From: Psettodes erumei
Lineage: Eukaryota; Chordata; Actinopteri; Pleuronectiformes; Psettodidae
Reading direction: 5' to 3'
DNA: 64,000 bases
Assembly (NCBI GenBank): GCA_016785225.1
Contig: JAFBJZ010000419.1
Span: 372,001 to 436,000, forward strand
How positions within the stretch are numbered: the first letter of the stretch is position 1; every line of letters starts with the position of its first letter. This document shows positions 40,442 to 53,010 of this stretch, one piece after another. The notes under the pieces are model-generated. The model was not told the origin of the DNA. It saw only the letters and a list, made by a program, of their open reading frames with translations, and ran no database searches. A program made the position numbers and the translations under genes.

Positions 40442-43350
40442 GGGATCTTGGGAGACAATGTAGCAGTTCTAAGAGTTTTGACCACAGTTGCAGATTTGTG
40501 AATCATGTGATATGTGGCAGCATTGTCTCACAGCTCTGATCTGAATCCCAACAAACTTATTGTTTGCAGCCAGACATCAACGACATCATGGCACTCTCCA
40601 TCACTATCCAAGTGTTTGACATCAGCACTGTTGCTATGAAATATGTGTGTGTGTGTTTTAATGTAGGCTACTTTTGTAACTGCTACGTTATTTGCTTTCT
40701 ACAATAGATAACTACATGGTTCTACTAATGTGTTGTAGATAGATAGACAGATTAAGCATTCAGATAATATGCCAGTTGATTCCTAAGGACTGGGTCTAAA
40801 AACGGTTTATCATCTGTTGAAATAACATGAGCAGCAGTATCAAGTGCAGCAGCGAGATATGGAGGCCATATCCAGCATGACTGGATATGGCCTCCACATG
40901 ACTGACTTTTGGCGTAAAGAGCAGAACTGAGTTTGCTCTTTGTTTGTGCACCTGTTAACATTTATTTTATTTTTTAAATAAATAGTGCATATAAACTAAC
41001 GTGAAATAATAGTGGGACTGTCGTCACAGTTGAAATGGGCTATCATTTTTTCCATAAACACAAGCCTAATTACCTTGAACGCTTTTGTGACTATAGCACC
41101 TTTACAGGTGACACTGTATGTGTAACTTGTGCTTCTCAGTCTGCAAATTCGAGTGTAAGAAGCCCTCAATACGATTGGATGTTAACTCCTGGAGGCATGG
41201 CCATCCATTGCTCCATTCCCGTGAGAGCGATTTGGACTGCATGTCTCAACTGGTTGTTAGGAGTATGGAGGGCTCGTTGCATACTGAGGTTTATATTAAG
41301 AGAGAACACTATCAGTGCAGAGTTAAACAACAGCTCCATCAGAGGAAATTAGTTGGCCATAATAAGTTATTATGAGCATTTAGACACAGAGAACAATCAT
41401 TACTCTGATAAAGATTCCTTGTGAGCCGCAAGTCCTGCTTCGTGATATAAGCTTTTGTTGTGTGTCCTGCTGTAATGCGCCGTTTCTCTGAGTATGCAAT
41501 TCGAAATATAGGAAACCCTAGATGCGATTAGATCATCAGCCAATGGAGGTGTGGCCAGCCATCAGGAGATTGACGAGCAAATCAGGTCGAGGGGCTCCTA
41601 CATTGTAATTTGCCTATTAGGAAAAGCAAGGAGAGAATGGCATGTAATAAATATTTATCTCTAACTTTATTTTAAAGTTTGTATTTGAAAGGTGATGTTA
41701 AGAAAACAACTGTGTTTTAATCCCCCCATATTCAGGTGCAGCTCTGTGCTCAATATTTTAACAATTAACATGACATTTGGTTCTGTTGGTTTAGGAGCAG
41801 CTGTCTAGGGGCTATTCCTTGAGCTACAACTGTTAGCAGCAACAGCTATGCGTAAAATTTTACATGAATGTTGTTCATTATTTACTAACACTAAGTTGTA
41901 TGATGGTGGAATAGCTGAAAAGGCTAAATCATATATAGGATTATATAATATGATTAGTTTATGTGTTTGTAGCCCAACTGTTCATAATCCCGAGAGAGGT
42001 CCAGATATTCCTAAAAAAAATATATTCTATGTGTTTATACTTAGAGTTGTATAATTTTATCATAACGATGTAATTGCCATAAAGTTTACTAACTTCAATA
42101 TATCTCCTCTCTTTTAGTATTTTGTCATCTTTTCTTTCACACTTTTCTATTATTCTGATATTCTGAATTTTTGATTTGCTATTTTGGATTTTTTTTGTCA
42201 TCCTGCCTCTGGTGTTTCCTCACTGCAAATTTATGATAGTGGTTCTTCAGTTCCCCAGTTCCTTTTTCTATAGACCCCTTTATTGATAACATTTTCATTT
42301 ATTGCTTTGTGCCTGGATGGTATGTGGATTGTCATTTTTATTGTGTAAAGCATGTTGTGTGCTATACAAATGAAATCTGATTGATTGATTTTGCCAGCAT
42401 AACAAAATGGAATGTCACACTGTAAAATCAGATTCCCACCACTTGCATATCCATTTCATTACATTCACTTGGAAAATGCCTTTGACCAAAGCAACTTCTA
42501 ATAAGTGCATTCAAACATCTTTGAAAAAACGTCAAATGCACTGCCAAAAGTGTTTAAAGAGAGTTGTAGGATTTACTTTTTATTTGTTGCATAGGGTGCA
42601 GAGATGTAATCTGAAAAGTGTTTGTTAAAAAAAAAGTGGCTTCCATCCTGTGATGGAAGATGTGCAGTGTGTGAGGGCAGAACAGAGAACAGGTTGATTG
42701 ACATGAGCAACCACAGGGTCCCCAGAATGACAGACCAGTCAAAACACATTTGGAGACCCAGGATGTCATACACGAAGCATGCATGGTACATCCCTTCCTG
42801 TGTTTTCTGTTTAGGCTTTTATTTAACATCATCTTCTCTGAGTTGTCTTCTGTATAAAGCTTCATAATTGCTCTGACTTCACTCTGGTTTGATCTGTGAA
42901 ATTGCACTCATGGGAGCCCTGAGCCATCACAGCAGCACTTCTGTTTGTTGTAATGCAACAGTAGTTCTTTTCTGCATTTTACTGCTCACCCTCCTCCTTG
43001 TATATTGAAGTGTACTAAGTTCTAAGAATTTTTTGTGTGTGTGATTAACCATGTTGCAGATTTTACACATAGTGCTACACATAAAATGATCACTCATTTT
43101 AGCTGCTGAAACGTAAACGCTAATCTCAGTCAAAGTGATAATACTTGTGTGTGTGTGCGATTTTCTGCAGGTGCGGGCCAGTGCCATAGCCCAGGATGCA
43201 GACCAGAACTATGACTATGCCAGCAACAGCGCTGTGCTGCACCTGGAGCCAGGAGATGAGGTCTACATTAAACTAGATGGAGGCAAAGCTCATGGAGGCA
43301 ACAACAACAAGTACAGCACCTTCTCTGGATTCATCATCTATGCTGACTAG
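36072..43350 (+). CDS. c1ql3: complement C1q-like protein 3 (complete, 2 exons)
   Basis: C1QL proteins are secreted C1q/TNF-superfamily ligands made by neurons; C1QL3 binds the adhesion GPCR BAI3/ADGRB3 and supports synapse formation. Exons 36072-36662 and 43171-43350 join in phase 0 to 256 codons plus TAG. A signal peptide spans about residues 1-16 (MVLVLVILIPVLVNSAG). The N-terminal GTCRMVCDPYG holds Cys28 and Cys32, which in this family link trimers into higher oligomers. A collagen-like stretch at about 64-108 has 15 uninterrupted Gly-X-Y triplets. The C1q globular head runs from about 125 to 256 (KIAFYAGLKKQHEGYEVLKF to YSTFSGFIIYAD). The ATG begins the signal peptide directly. Near-identity to remembered mammalian C1QL3 favours this paralogue over C1QL1/2/4, as does position after rsu1. 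Teleosts may have a/b copies, and I cannot tell which this is. Confidence 0.95.
37750..37798. repeat. (AAT)n/(ATT)n compound microsatellite
   Basis: AAT units, then ATT units, then AAT again, giving a self-complementary AT-rich tract. Confidence 0.85.
40346..40440. repeat. (TG)n and (GA)n compound microsatellite
   Basis: About 17 TG units to 40380, then after a short spacer (ttcaaatg) about 20 GA units from 40390 to 40431. Confidence 0.95.
40861..40895. repeat. perfect 15-bp inverted repeat with 5-nt loop
   Basis: 40861-40875 (ggaggccatatccag) is exactly complementary to 40881-40895, with spacer catga. Confidence 0.95.
41134..41562. repeat. two diverged copies of a roughly 75-bp segment
   Basis: 41134-41205 ('tctcagtctgcaaattcgag', 'atacgattggatg', 'ggaggcatggccatcc') aligns with 41485-41562 ('tctgagtatgcaattcgaaa', 'atgcgattagatc', 'ggaggtgtggccagcc'). 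They share order and spacing and have the same orientation. By eye identity is about 70%; the family is unknown. Confidence 0.55.
42340..42392 (+). repeat. LINE-like 3' tail
   Basis: 'gtgtaaagcatgttgtgtgc' then 'tatacaaatgaaatctgatt' resembles the 'GTAAAGCACTTTG...GCTATATAAATAAA' tail common to fish L2/CR1-type elements. Confidence 0.5.
42451..42525 (-). repeat. teleost dispersed repeat, minus orientation
   Basis: 'cattacattcacttggaaaa' and 'tttgaccaaagcaacttcta' then 'ataagtgcattcaaac' is the reverse complement of the fish motif seen at 27320. Confidence 0.6.
43171..43350 (+). CDS. c1ql3: c1ql3 coding exon 2 and stop
   Basis: 59 codons from VRASAIAQDADQNYDYASNS to FIIYAD, then TAG. The acceptor is ttttctgcag after a GT-rich run. 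Confidence 0.95.
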   Translation: MRASAIAQDADQNYDYASNSAVLHLEPGDEVYIKLDGGKAHGGNNNKYSTFSGFIIYAD

Positions 43351-43965
43351 ACGACAACATATTCGTGACCCCGGCTATTATATGCCTTGTGGCTCAGTCC
43401 TTCTACAGACCCTCCCCTCTACGAATAAGATGCTCAGACTTTTAAACACGTGTGGAGAAACCAATATAAATCAACCTTCACAACCTGTATTATTTGATTT
43501 TCTCCATTCAGCCATCATCCCCGTCTTCAGTGACTGTGACCTTGGACAATACAATCAATGAAACGACTGAATTGTCAGTGTGGAATCAAACCATATCTTC
43601 TCTTTATACCATTACATCGCACCCAAACTTAAAGCCGATGTCTTTGTGTTAACATACTCTGCGGCAGAGTGATGCTGGTGAAGGGAAGATGGAGGAGTGT
43701 GTGTGTGTTTGTGTATGAGTGCGTGTACGTGTGCGTGTGGGTGCTGATAAAATAGATATATAGAGACCCTTCACTTTTAAATCTGATTGGGCAATAAGCT
43801 GTCTGTCAACAAATGACATTTAAGTCCAGAGAGGAGAATCTAAGAGAAAGTGGAAAAAGGGAAAATCAAACTACAACGTGTAATTCTAAAAACAGTCAAG
43901 TCAGTTAGTGTCAAGTAATTGACTGTGGGATGATCTTTCTGCAATACCTATTATAATAAACGCTA
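43351..43965 (+). terminator. c1ql3: c1ql3 3' UTR and candidate polyadenylation signal
   Basis: AATAAA at 43955-43960 is the first good signal after the stop. Further AT-rich DNA follows, so longer 3' ends (neuronal genes often have them) are possible up to about 45100. Confidence 0.5.
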
Positions 43966-46900
43966 TTCATGGTGATAATTAATAAGGAAGCCTTCAGTCA
44001 GTGTGTGTTTTTCTTTTATTTTTTTATATCATGCTGTGGAACACTTGAAGTGCATTATGGTACATTTGCAGCAGCTTATATCCTGTTATAACCATAATTA
44101 CCTCTTTGATAGAATAGAATCAGCCTACTTTACCATGAGGTCCAGAATAGAGCAGAAACACTCCCGTAAATTATCAAGTTAGCATAAAAATATTCATTGG
44201 TTTATGTCAGGCTTTATAGGGGATGCATGTTTGACATGTCAAACTTCAGCCAAATGCCTTTGAAAGAACCGATCGAAAGACATGAGCATGTCAATGCACG
44301 TTCACATGATGGCAGGTAGTAGCCAAGTGAGACACTTGGAAATATCTCATTATTTAACCCACACTTGACACGCATTTTATTTAATACCTCTTCTGCACAG
44401 TTCCTAAATATGTCCCAAAATTGACATTAATCAGAAGAGATGAAGGAATTCAACGTGACTATTATTTATATCCCAAAACTACAAAAGTAAGGCAGAGCCT
44501 CCACATATGGTTATCATGTAATATTCTATCTTTATATCATGTAATACCATGTAATATTCTCTCTATACAATCGACACGACATTTTTATTTACACTGAACC
44601 AAAAAACACCACATTTCCCTACCCTTACCCACAGAGAGGAGCGTGGATGTGGTCCATAGCACAAGTTTTGAGGCATATAGCTTTAATTTTTTTCCCAACC
44701 CTTCATCTTCAGTATCAAGCTATATGTTCGGAGGTGTAATAACGGTGTGAAGTGTTGCAATGTGAAGCAAAAGCACTATGCAGAAGAAGTAGAAAATAGA
44801 GATTTATCGGTGTACAGTGTCATGTATCTTAAAGACAGAAAATGTGCATCACTGTAACTGCAATCATATGTAAATACTGTAGTGATAAAAACTGTTGTTA
44901 TTTTTTCTGCCTATCTCATGTATAGAATGCTGGAAGGGCACAGAGGAAATTATATTAAATCTTTGATTATTTAACTCATTGATTCAGTAATCATTGACTG
45001 TCTTGACATTATAGCCTTACCAGTGTATTGGTGTGAAAAGCATATGTATGGTAGATACGGTGTCAGGTGTGTGCAATACTATTAAAACTTTGCAGTCTTC
45101 TTCTGTCTTACAACAGTAACATGTGTACTGTTACCTCAACAATGTCTCCATTAAATAGACAGAAGCAACACTGCCTCTATTTATTGGGTTGATTTGTTTC
45201 ATATTCAGACATCCTCATTCACCTTCTTGTTGATCAAGCAAAAAATAGACAATCTTATAACTACCATATGTGGAGTGCCAACTAACATACCATGTTACAT
45301 TGACACTATAGTATAGTATTATCCTTCATCCACCAAGTGAACTCAACAAGCTTGACGAGCTTAACTTGAGTTTTACATCCCATGTTTAGAAAATGCGACC
45401 TTTGAAAGTGGAACTCCAAAATGTTTATCAATAAATAAATTTAAAATGATGTGAACATCACATGTGCTCAGCTAGTCAGTTTCCACTGATGCGCCGCAAT
45501 AACAGTCACAGAAATGTAATGAATCCCTGTACCCTGATGCCTTAACTCTCATTTTGACATACACATCAGATAGACATGAATTCAAGTCAGTGTAGTTGAA
45601 ATGCCTGTGTTATCACTACAACTTCAGTGGTTGTTTATCATAATGACAAAGCAATATGATCAATATTAAGAGCTGATAGCAAGAAACTATTATATATACT
45701 ACTACTACTATTATAAAGAGAATTTTGATTAAATACTATTAAATTGTGGCCAAACTCAACTGACAAGATAGTGCTGCGCCCTGAGCTGTACAATATCGCT
45801 GACATTGTCCTTCCAAAGAGACACGTATCACCTGACACCCTCTCTCTGTCACTCCCCACACTCATCCCTCTCCCTCTTTTGACCCCTCTGTCTGACTTTA
45901 TCACTGTCACATGAGAAAGTTTGCTTCCTCCCGGTCACTCTTTTCCACTCACCTATAACAGGTTGTAATTTAAGCCTAGTGAATTTAACATAATGTACTG
46001 TACATAGTGAAACGTGACTGATGAGGCCTTTCAACTAATAAGTAAGTTGTGGATTCAGGGGCAGAGCAGATTACTAAACATTAAAAACACACACAGACCC
46101 GGACCTCTCTCTGTGATGAAGGAGCTTTTGGTGATAATGATTTTAATGAGTTGTGGGAGCTGTGACTGTGACTGTGACTCCTGCCTGCTGTCAACACCCC
46201 CAAGAGTCCTGTGCTCGAGCCACCTGTTCCAGCTCTATGTCATTTACACACACTCTGGAGGTGTGATTACGGACACGTGTTCATTCATGTACCTCTTTTG
46301 TCCAAATACAGGTGCAGATGCACAAGCACGTGCTTGAGATTTGTGCAATGACATTGCCAAGGTTATTTTTCTTTAAACATGACACAATAAAAAATATATA
46401 TGAAGAAATGTTTCAGCTGAGTGGACTGCTGCCATTATTTGATGATGCAGAGCAAAACTCTGATCACCGACTACGATCATGCACTTAGAAACTTTTAGGA
46501 AAACAGGATAGCTTTGGTTGCATAAACCATATCTTATGGTTCGTCATCACACTATGAAACAATGACAGAGACATTTCCGTGGCAATATACAGCAGATACA
46601 AATTTTAATTTAAACCAGCCAAGCTTTAATTTTGAGCTGAAATAACTTCACTGCAAAAGGAGCAGCAAATACAGGGAGAATTACAGTCTCCAACCAAGTG
46701 TCCTCCAGCTGGGGCAGAGTGTCCCGCGAACACCAACCTCAGTGACAGGTCACCCTGGACATGTGAAAACAACTGCAGGTATTTTGGAGAAAATGTGGAT
46801 GGATTGCACATTCAACCCAGTTGGTTAGATATGCAGGATAAAAAAACACTGTCATACATTTTGACAATCAAGGCCCTGATTAGACGTTTTTAGTCTTGTC

Positions 46901-47084
46901 AAAGAAAAGCAGGACACATGTTCACATGAATATGACAGCCTCACTAACCTGATAGCAAAAGACTGTCATTACAGTGTTCAGGGTGTACGCCAAAAACATC
47001 TTACAGTGGAGTAGATGTTATCATGGTCTGCCCTGAAAGGCAGTGACTCCAGTTGAAAGACTCTGGTGTTTTTCCTGTTTTATT

Positions 47085-47365
47085 TTGTAATTCCTCCCTA
47101 CTGTGCCATATGGCTGCTTGTCACTTCCTGTCTTTGTTCTTTTCCCACCTTGGTGATTGTTTGCCCTGTCCTGATCTGTTCCACCTGTGCCCAATTATCC
47201 CTGCTTTCCTCATGTATTTGTCTTTACTCTGGCCTTTTGTCAGTTCATTCCTGTCCAAGTCCAAGCGTTCCTGCCGTTATTCCACATTGTATCTCTTTCT
47301 GCACTCCAGAGTTTGTGTTTTTTTTCCTTCTGTGTTGCCTTTTCCTGCCGGCCTGCCATCGGAAT
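47085..47365. repeat. dispersed repeat, copy 1
   Basis: Shares ordered blocks with 58145-58480: 'cctgttttattttgta', 'cacttcctgtctttgttctt', 'ccacctgtgcccaattatcc', 'gtcagttcattcctgt', and the ending 'cctgccggcctgcc'. It is pyrimidine-rich, of the type often found at the ends of fish retroelements. Family not identified. Confidence 0.65.
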
Positions 47366-49675
47366 CCTGTAAGTTTGTGAAATAACTGTAACTGACTTTA
47401 CATGAGTGCCTTAAACTTATGCACAAAAGTACATCAGGAACCACTGTTGTGGCATAACATTACATATTTTTAAAATCACAGCTGATATTATTTAGAGTTT
47501 TCCAATCAGAATCTGTTAGGAGCAACACTTAAATTTGTGTGAGTATTGCAGGCTAAATGACTTGTGGACCGATATATTTTTTTTTACAATGTATGAAGTG
47601 GACAAAGGGGAACTCAGTATTGATAGCTGACTTGCGACTTGTTCTATTTTAATATCATGATGCATGACTTCTCCACAGTAGTTGAACATTTGCAGCAGTC
47701 TCAACTAGCCTGGATTCCAGCTTCTATGTCCTAAAAAGCATCATGCTGGCTTCTGCTTGTCAGGTTCATAAATAACAGCAACATGGAAAAGATATTAACA
47801 GTGCTTCTTCTTTCCAATGGCACAGACTGAGACAAGGAATAATCTCAAATGATAATAATCCACCAAGATAATACCCCACAAACTCTTAGATCGTATACGG
47901 CATAATTGATGGAAGGTGTGGTAATCATACAGCGGCATTCTGATCTCAATGTCAGTGCCCTAATAACACATCTTGAAATGAAAATGCAGCATATTGATTG
48001 ATTGAACCTGCCACAACTGACCTGCTGGTTGCATTTGGATTGTACTGTATTCTAGTCAGGGCAGTCCAGCAATTATTACTGCACTTACGAAAAACTACAG
48101 ATTAAAATAAAATCTGTGCAGAGGAAAGTCAGATATTGTGTTGCACTTTAAAAACAGTGGATCATTAGCAAAAGATGTACCAACTTACCTTACCAACTTT
48201 GCCCTGAGTAGTTTTTATTTTTTTTCAGTCAACTCTGATTCTATTAAAATTTTCACACTGAAGACATATTTCTGGTCAATACAAAAACAATTTGCTTAAT
48301 TGTACTGTATAGTTTATAGGTGAGTATAGGTACTGGTGAGTCATGCATGAAAAAGTACTTGCATCAACAAAAATAAAAGAATTTCAGAAAATGTGAGGGC
48401 TGCAAAATAAGTGCTGGCTCCTCTCAGAGGCAGTTTAAAGGTATCCGCTTCTTCATTTGAAATCCTTTGTTGTTGTGCCACAAAAGCCTGGCTTGTTTTT
48501 AGTGACCTCGGAGACTCTGGAGCAGAGAAAGACAATCCTGCTTAAGCTGAGAGCGCTGTCGGGGATTTCGAAAACAGGTTGAGGACGAGGGGGTCGCAGA
48601 TGGGATCTCAGATGGGATAATTACCATGTGTCCCAAATCCTGCCTGACTCCCCCCTCTAATCCAGACAGGAAGAGAAACCAGAGAGAGAAGTCCAATTAT
48701 GTTCTGAACTTCCCTTGCTTTATAACCTTTCCTCTCTCTGCAGTCAAAACTCTCTCCTTATACCTTTCACCCTCCCATCTCGACTTGAGGCCCAGTTAGA
48801 ATTCATGCTGAATGTATGTGGCCATATGACTGGGGATGCATTCCCTGTCATTAGTACTTAAGTCTTTTTTTTAAAGTGTTGCAACCTCTTGGATTATGAA
48901 AAAGAGAACATTGGTTACAAATCTTTGAAATTAATTGAAAGAAATTATTTCAGTGAGTGAAGTGAATCGTGATTTCCACCTCTGTTTATAGAGGGGAAAA
49001 TGTTTTTGTTGTTGAAGTGTCCACATCTGCATGCAGAATTCTGTCACTGCCGGTTGTGATGCCTCTCTTATTTAATGGAATTAAGGCAATTTCCCACCAC
49101 TCAGCTGTTAATGCTCGACCTTTCCCTCATCTTGCATGAACTTAAGTATACGGAGCAATCAATGTATTTCTGAACTGCATTGCTCCCACAACAAAAGGGC
49201 CTCTCTGAGACACACTTCTAAAATGCACATAAATCTGGTCCAAGGGTTTCAAGTGGTGGTCCACATACTGTAGTTATTTTTTTTCTGTGATGGATGATGT
49301 GGTGCTAACAATAGGCCTGCCTTTGCGTGTATTTCGAAGGAAAAGTGTGTGTACATGGGAAAGAAAGAAACACACGCTCTTTAGTGTGGGCTCCTATTTT
49401 ATCTGCAAGGGCAACTTCAATTGTCTGTGCATTTCATTCCTTGGGGTTCTTGTGCATTCAGTTTGGTGGTCTCACACTTTTGGACCCCACTGTATTTCAT
49501 ACCATATGCGAAATGGAAGCTTGGCATAACAAAATGGCTTATGAATTACATGCCAATTTCCTTAGATCAGTTTGCATGTTATAGGTCCTGTGCTGGTATA
49601 ATGTTATACTTTTATTGAATGGCCATTCTGAACTCCTGCTTATTTTGACATCCCTATTATTTTTCCTCCAGTTTA

Positions 49676-49696
49676 TTATTATTATTATTATTATCA
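49676..49696. repeat. (ATT)n microsatellite
   Basis: About six to seven ATT units. Confidence 0.85.
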
Positions 49697-52600
49697 TCTA
49701 TTGTTATTCTGCCACTTTGGCTCAAATTACTTATGTGACAGAATGAAATGAGACAGAATCATGAAACAACAGAAATATGAGCCCAATGGTCCAGAGGGTG
49801 GTATAGTCCAGTGCAGACAGGTGTTGAGGATGGCAACTCTGCATCATGGTCTCAAATCTGCAGCTCTCGGCTTTGATCCATCAGTACTGTCCCACAATTG
49901 CAGGTACACCTCTCTGCATCTCCTCTGTTCAGTGAGTGACAGGGAGGCAGAGCAACAGTTTGTTACCTGGACAGAGGCTGTGAACTGTATGACAGACAGA
50001 AAAAAGGAAGATCCTGTCACTTCTAAGTTTCTCTGAATTATCGTTTTGCATGTAAACATAGCTGAAGTCACAGCACAGCTCTTGACATTAACTTATGTGT
50101 ATAGTAATTTTGGCAGACGATGTTATGGTTATAAATTCAGGATTTGAGCAGTGCAGAGCAGCAGTTTATGACTTTGAGTGGACCGCTGCTTGTAGTCTTA
50201 TTGGACTACTTTCAGTCACTATTTCAAACTTGTTCTGTTATCTGACAACAGAACAGAAACACCTGCAAATGAGTACAGCCTTATTTCAAAATCAGCTCTA
50301 TCATAATACTGTATATGTGAGCACAAATAGAAGCAAAGAGATAAAGGGCTTATACTGGCTGACACTAGTCTGAATGCAAATATGAAGTTATGTGATGATT
50401 ATGCTAATTAGTGTATTTTGATTTCAGTTTTCAACAATGTACTCAATTTTGAACATTGACGGTACGAGGTCCAGCCATTTTCCTAGCTTTGTTAAATGTT
50501 TGTAAATATGACAGGAAAGGCAAAAATATACAGCACTCTTCTGTGATATTTTTTTATGTAGCTCACTTTTTGCACTAAAGGTGAAATGCACAATCCATTC
50601 TTTAGGGTATCAAAAACAATTGATGAATTCAGTCACCCATTGTGCCAGATTTCCTCAGATTTTTGTCTTATATTGGTTTCTGGTGCAGTCGCTTCGAAGA
50701 AATATACAATACCATCCAGTTCATTTGACACTGTCGCAATAGTGAATTCAACAGACCTTTCCACATCAACAGCAGCCACCTTGGTTGTTAACAAAAATGT
50801 TTCAGTGGCACTCCTGTCAGTCATCATGTCGAGGCCGTGTCATCTTAGATAAATAATTGTGACCACCTCAGGATGGATGGAAATCTGTCTGGGGGGGGGG
50901 GGCATCTGCAAATGCATTTAAACATGAGGTCACTGATTGGTGTGGTTTCCAGGTTACTCACAAAGTTGTCTTTATTGCATTACTGTTGTATGGGAGACAT
51001 TATACTGTAGCCTATTAGGTTGCATTGTAGTAAATTATATTCTTTTATTACTGGTGCATGATAAAAGGCTATAGCTCAGTGACATTAAATTCAAAAACCA
51101 ACAGTGTCTCCACAGATTTACATGGTAGGAAAGCAGCGATTGACTAGAGTGGCCTCAATTCTTCAGGAGGAAAGAGTTTGACAAATTTGTTGGTCTATAA
51201 AATGTGATGTAAAATGACACAATAAGCTGATTTGTCCCAGTGGAAGAGAGAGAGAAAAAGGCTGTGATAAATGTGCTTTTTGCTATCAAGTGCTAAGCAA
51301 GATGAGTCTTTTTGTACCCTGACAACAAATGGAGATATCAGTGATATTAAAACAGACAAGGCTCCCCTTAACCTACTTGGCGCAATTTGCTTGGAGTTAA
51401 TAGTCTGTTGTTGGAGATTTGATCAGCAGTGAGCCAAGTGGATCACATCCAGTCCAAACAGTCCGTAGTAGCTGTCACTTCTCATCACATCAGCACCACC
51501 ACCACTATACCAGGCTAATTTCGAGGGAGGAAAACTGCTGCTAAAGGAGAAGAGTGTTAGTGTGTGTGGTGTGAGAGAGAGAGAGAGTGGGAGAGGAAGC
51601 GGTGAGAGATAATGCATACAAACACATAGTAAATATGGATTTTTAAAGATGTCCTACAATGGGTTTTCAGTCCAACAGTGGGATTATTAATGTAATACAT
51701 TGGATGGTTGAGTAGTAAAGTAGAAAGTACAACAAATGGGTCTCATGAAACATAATTAGTTTTTATATATATATATATAGAGAGAGAGAGATGTTGTCAC
51801 AGGTCACTTTTAGGGACAGTGTACAATTGCATTGCACACTTGTATTAATTTCTACTACTACTAGCATAACCCTTACACGCTCCTTAATCTAACCCTAACA
51901 AAACCACTCACCCAAAAATCCTCTTTCTCTCAACTGGGAACATGGCTTTTGGCCCCATTTGACAAGTGTTTAGTCTGAAATTTGTTCCCAAAGGTAGTGT
52001 ATGATACGCAAACACACACACACAAAGGTTATCACAAGCATCAAGTTGTTTACATGAGGTTTAGTGGATTGGTATCAAACGTTCATTTAGTGTGTTTTGA
52101 AGGCGATGCGCCGTGACAGCTCGGTCACATTCCTGCAGGGCTTGAGCACATTTCGGTCTGGTCTTATCTCCTACACAATACACTCATGTGCAGCTGTTTC
52201 AAATAAGGAAAAGATCTTCTGGAAATTCATGCTGTACCTCCAAACCATTTATTGCCAGCAATTCGATTCAATTCAATTCGATATTCCTTTAGTTTTAGTG
52301 TGGCTGCTTGAATGCTTCAAATTTTCTCTTTCCAAGAAAAAGGAAAGACATTATTTTAAAAGATCTTAGAAGGTTATTATTGTAGCCATGACTTTCCATA
52401 ACCTTAACAAAGTATTCATTTTAACCCAAACCATAATGCTTTTGTGTGGTTGAAGGTTCTTTTTGGCTGGACCCTGGAAGCATGGTTGACTGTGACAACA
52501 TGTCACTGGGGTCAAGGGGTCAGGGATGGTGGTACAGCAGTAGAAAGTTTGGCTTTGTCAATATAGAGTGAATATACAGCAGTTCCTCTTAGTATACAAA

Positions 52601-52799
52601 CATGAGGATGATTACTGTATGTGTTTTGTTTGGGGGGATAGGTAGGTTTTCCGAAATGAAAGGGCTCCCCACTTCCTTGTAGAAAGAAAAATCAATTGTG
52701 ACATTCTCCAGACAGTGTACACCACATTTAATTAGCACAGAGACACATGGGAGAATGTCAAATTATCCAATGACTGAGGAATAGTCACTGGTTGGTTAG

Positions 52800-53010
52800 G
52801 CCAGGGTGAGGGAGGGCAATGTGGGGAAGCAAAGGGAAAGTAAATGGGAGATAATGGGGGGGGTTGCGGGAGTAAGCAAGGTAAGTGAGAGGTGCGGGGA
52901 TAGAGTGGGAGACGAGAAGATGAGCTGAGGAAAGGAAAGTGAAGGCAATAAGGAAGGAATGGAGGGGGAGAAGGTAAGGCAAAGGAGAAAGAGGTGAGGG
53001 GTTGGGAATG
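52800..53010. repeat. purine-rich, G-rich low-complexity tract
   Basis: About 210 bases of almost only G and A on the plus strand, with many GGG/GGGG runs (for example 'aatgggggggggttgcggg' near 52853). The long antisense open frame here is a by-product of this composition (Ser/Pro/Leu-rich), not a gene. Confidence 0.8.

Larger units (their letters stand above)
36663..43170 (+). other. c1ql3 intron (6.5 kb)
   Basis: No nested gene is recognised. It holds AAT, TG and GA microsatellites, a perfect 15-bp foldback, a pair of diverged duplicated segments (about 41134 and 41485), a LINE-like 3' tail and a teleost dispersed repeat. Confidence 0.55.

Noticed and set aside
47053..47385. Overlapping hydrophobic frames suggesting a membrane protein
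   Set aside because: They lie in a pyrimidine-rich dispersed repeat, so Phe/Leu/Ser-rich translations are expected; the same occurs at its second copy at 58080-58301.
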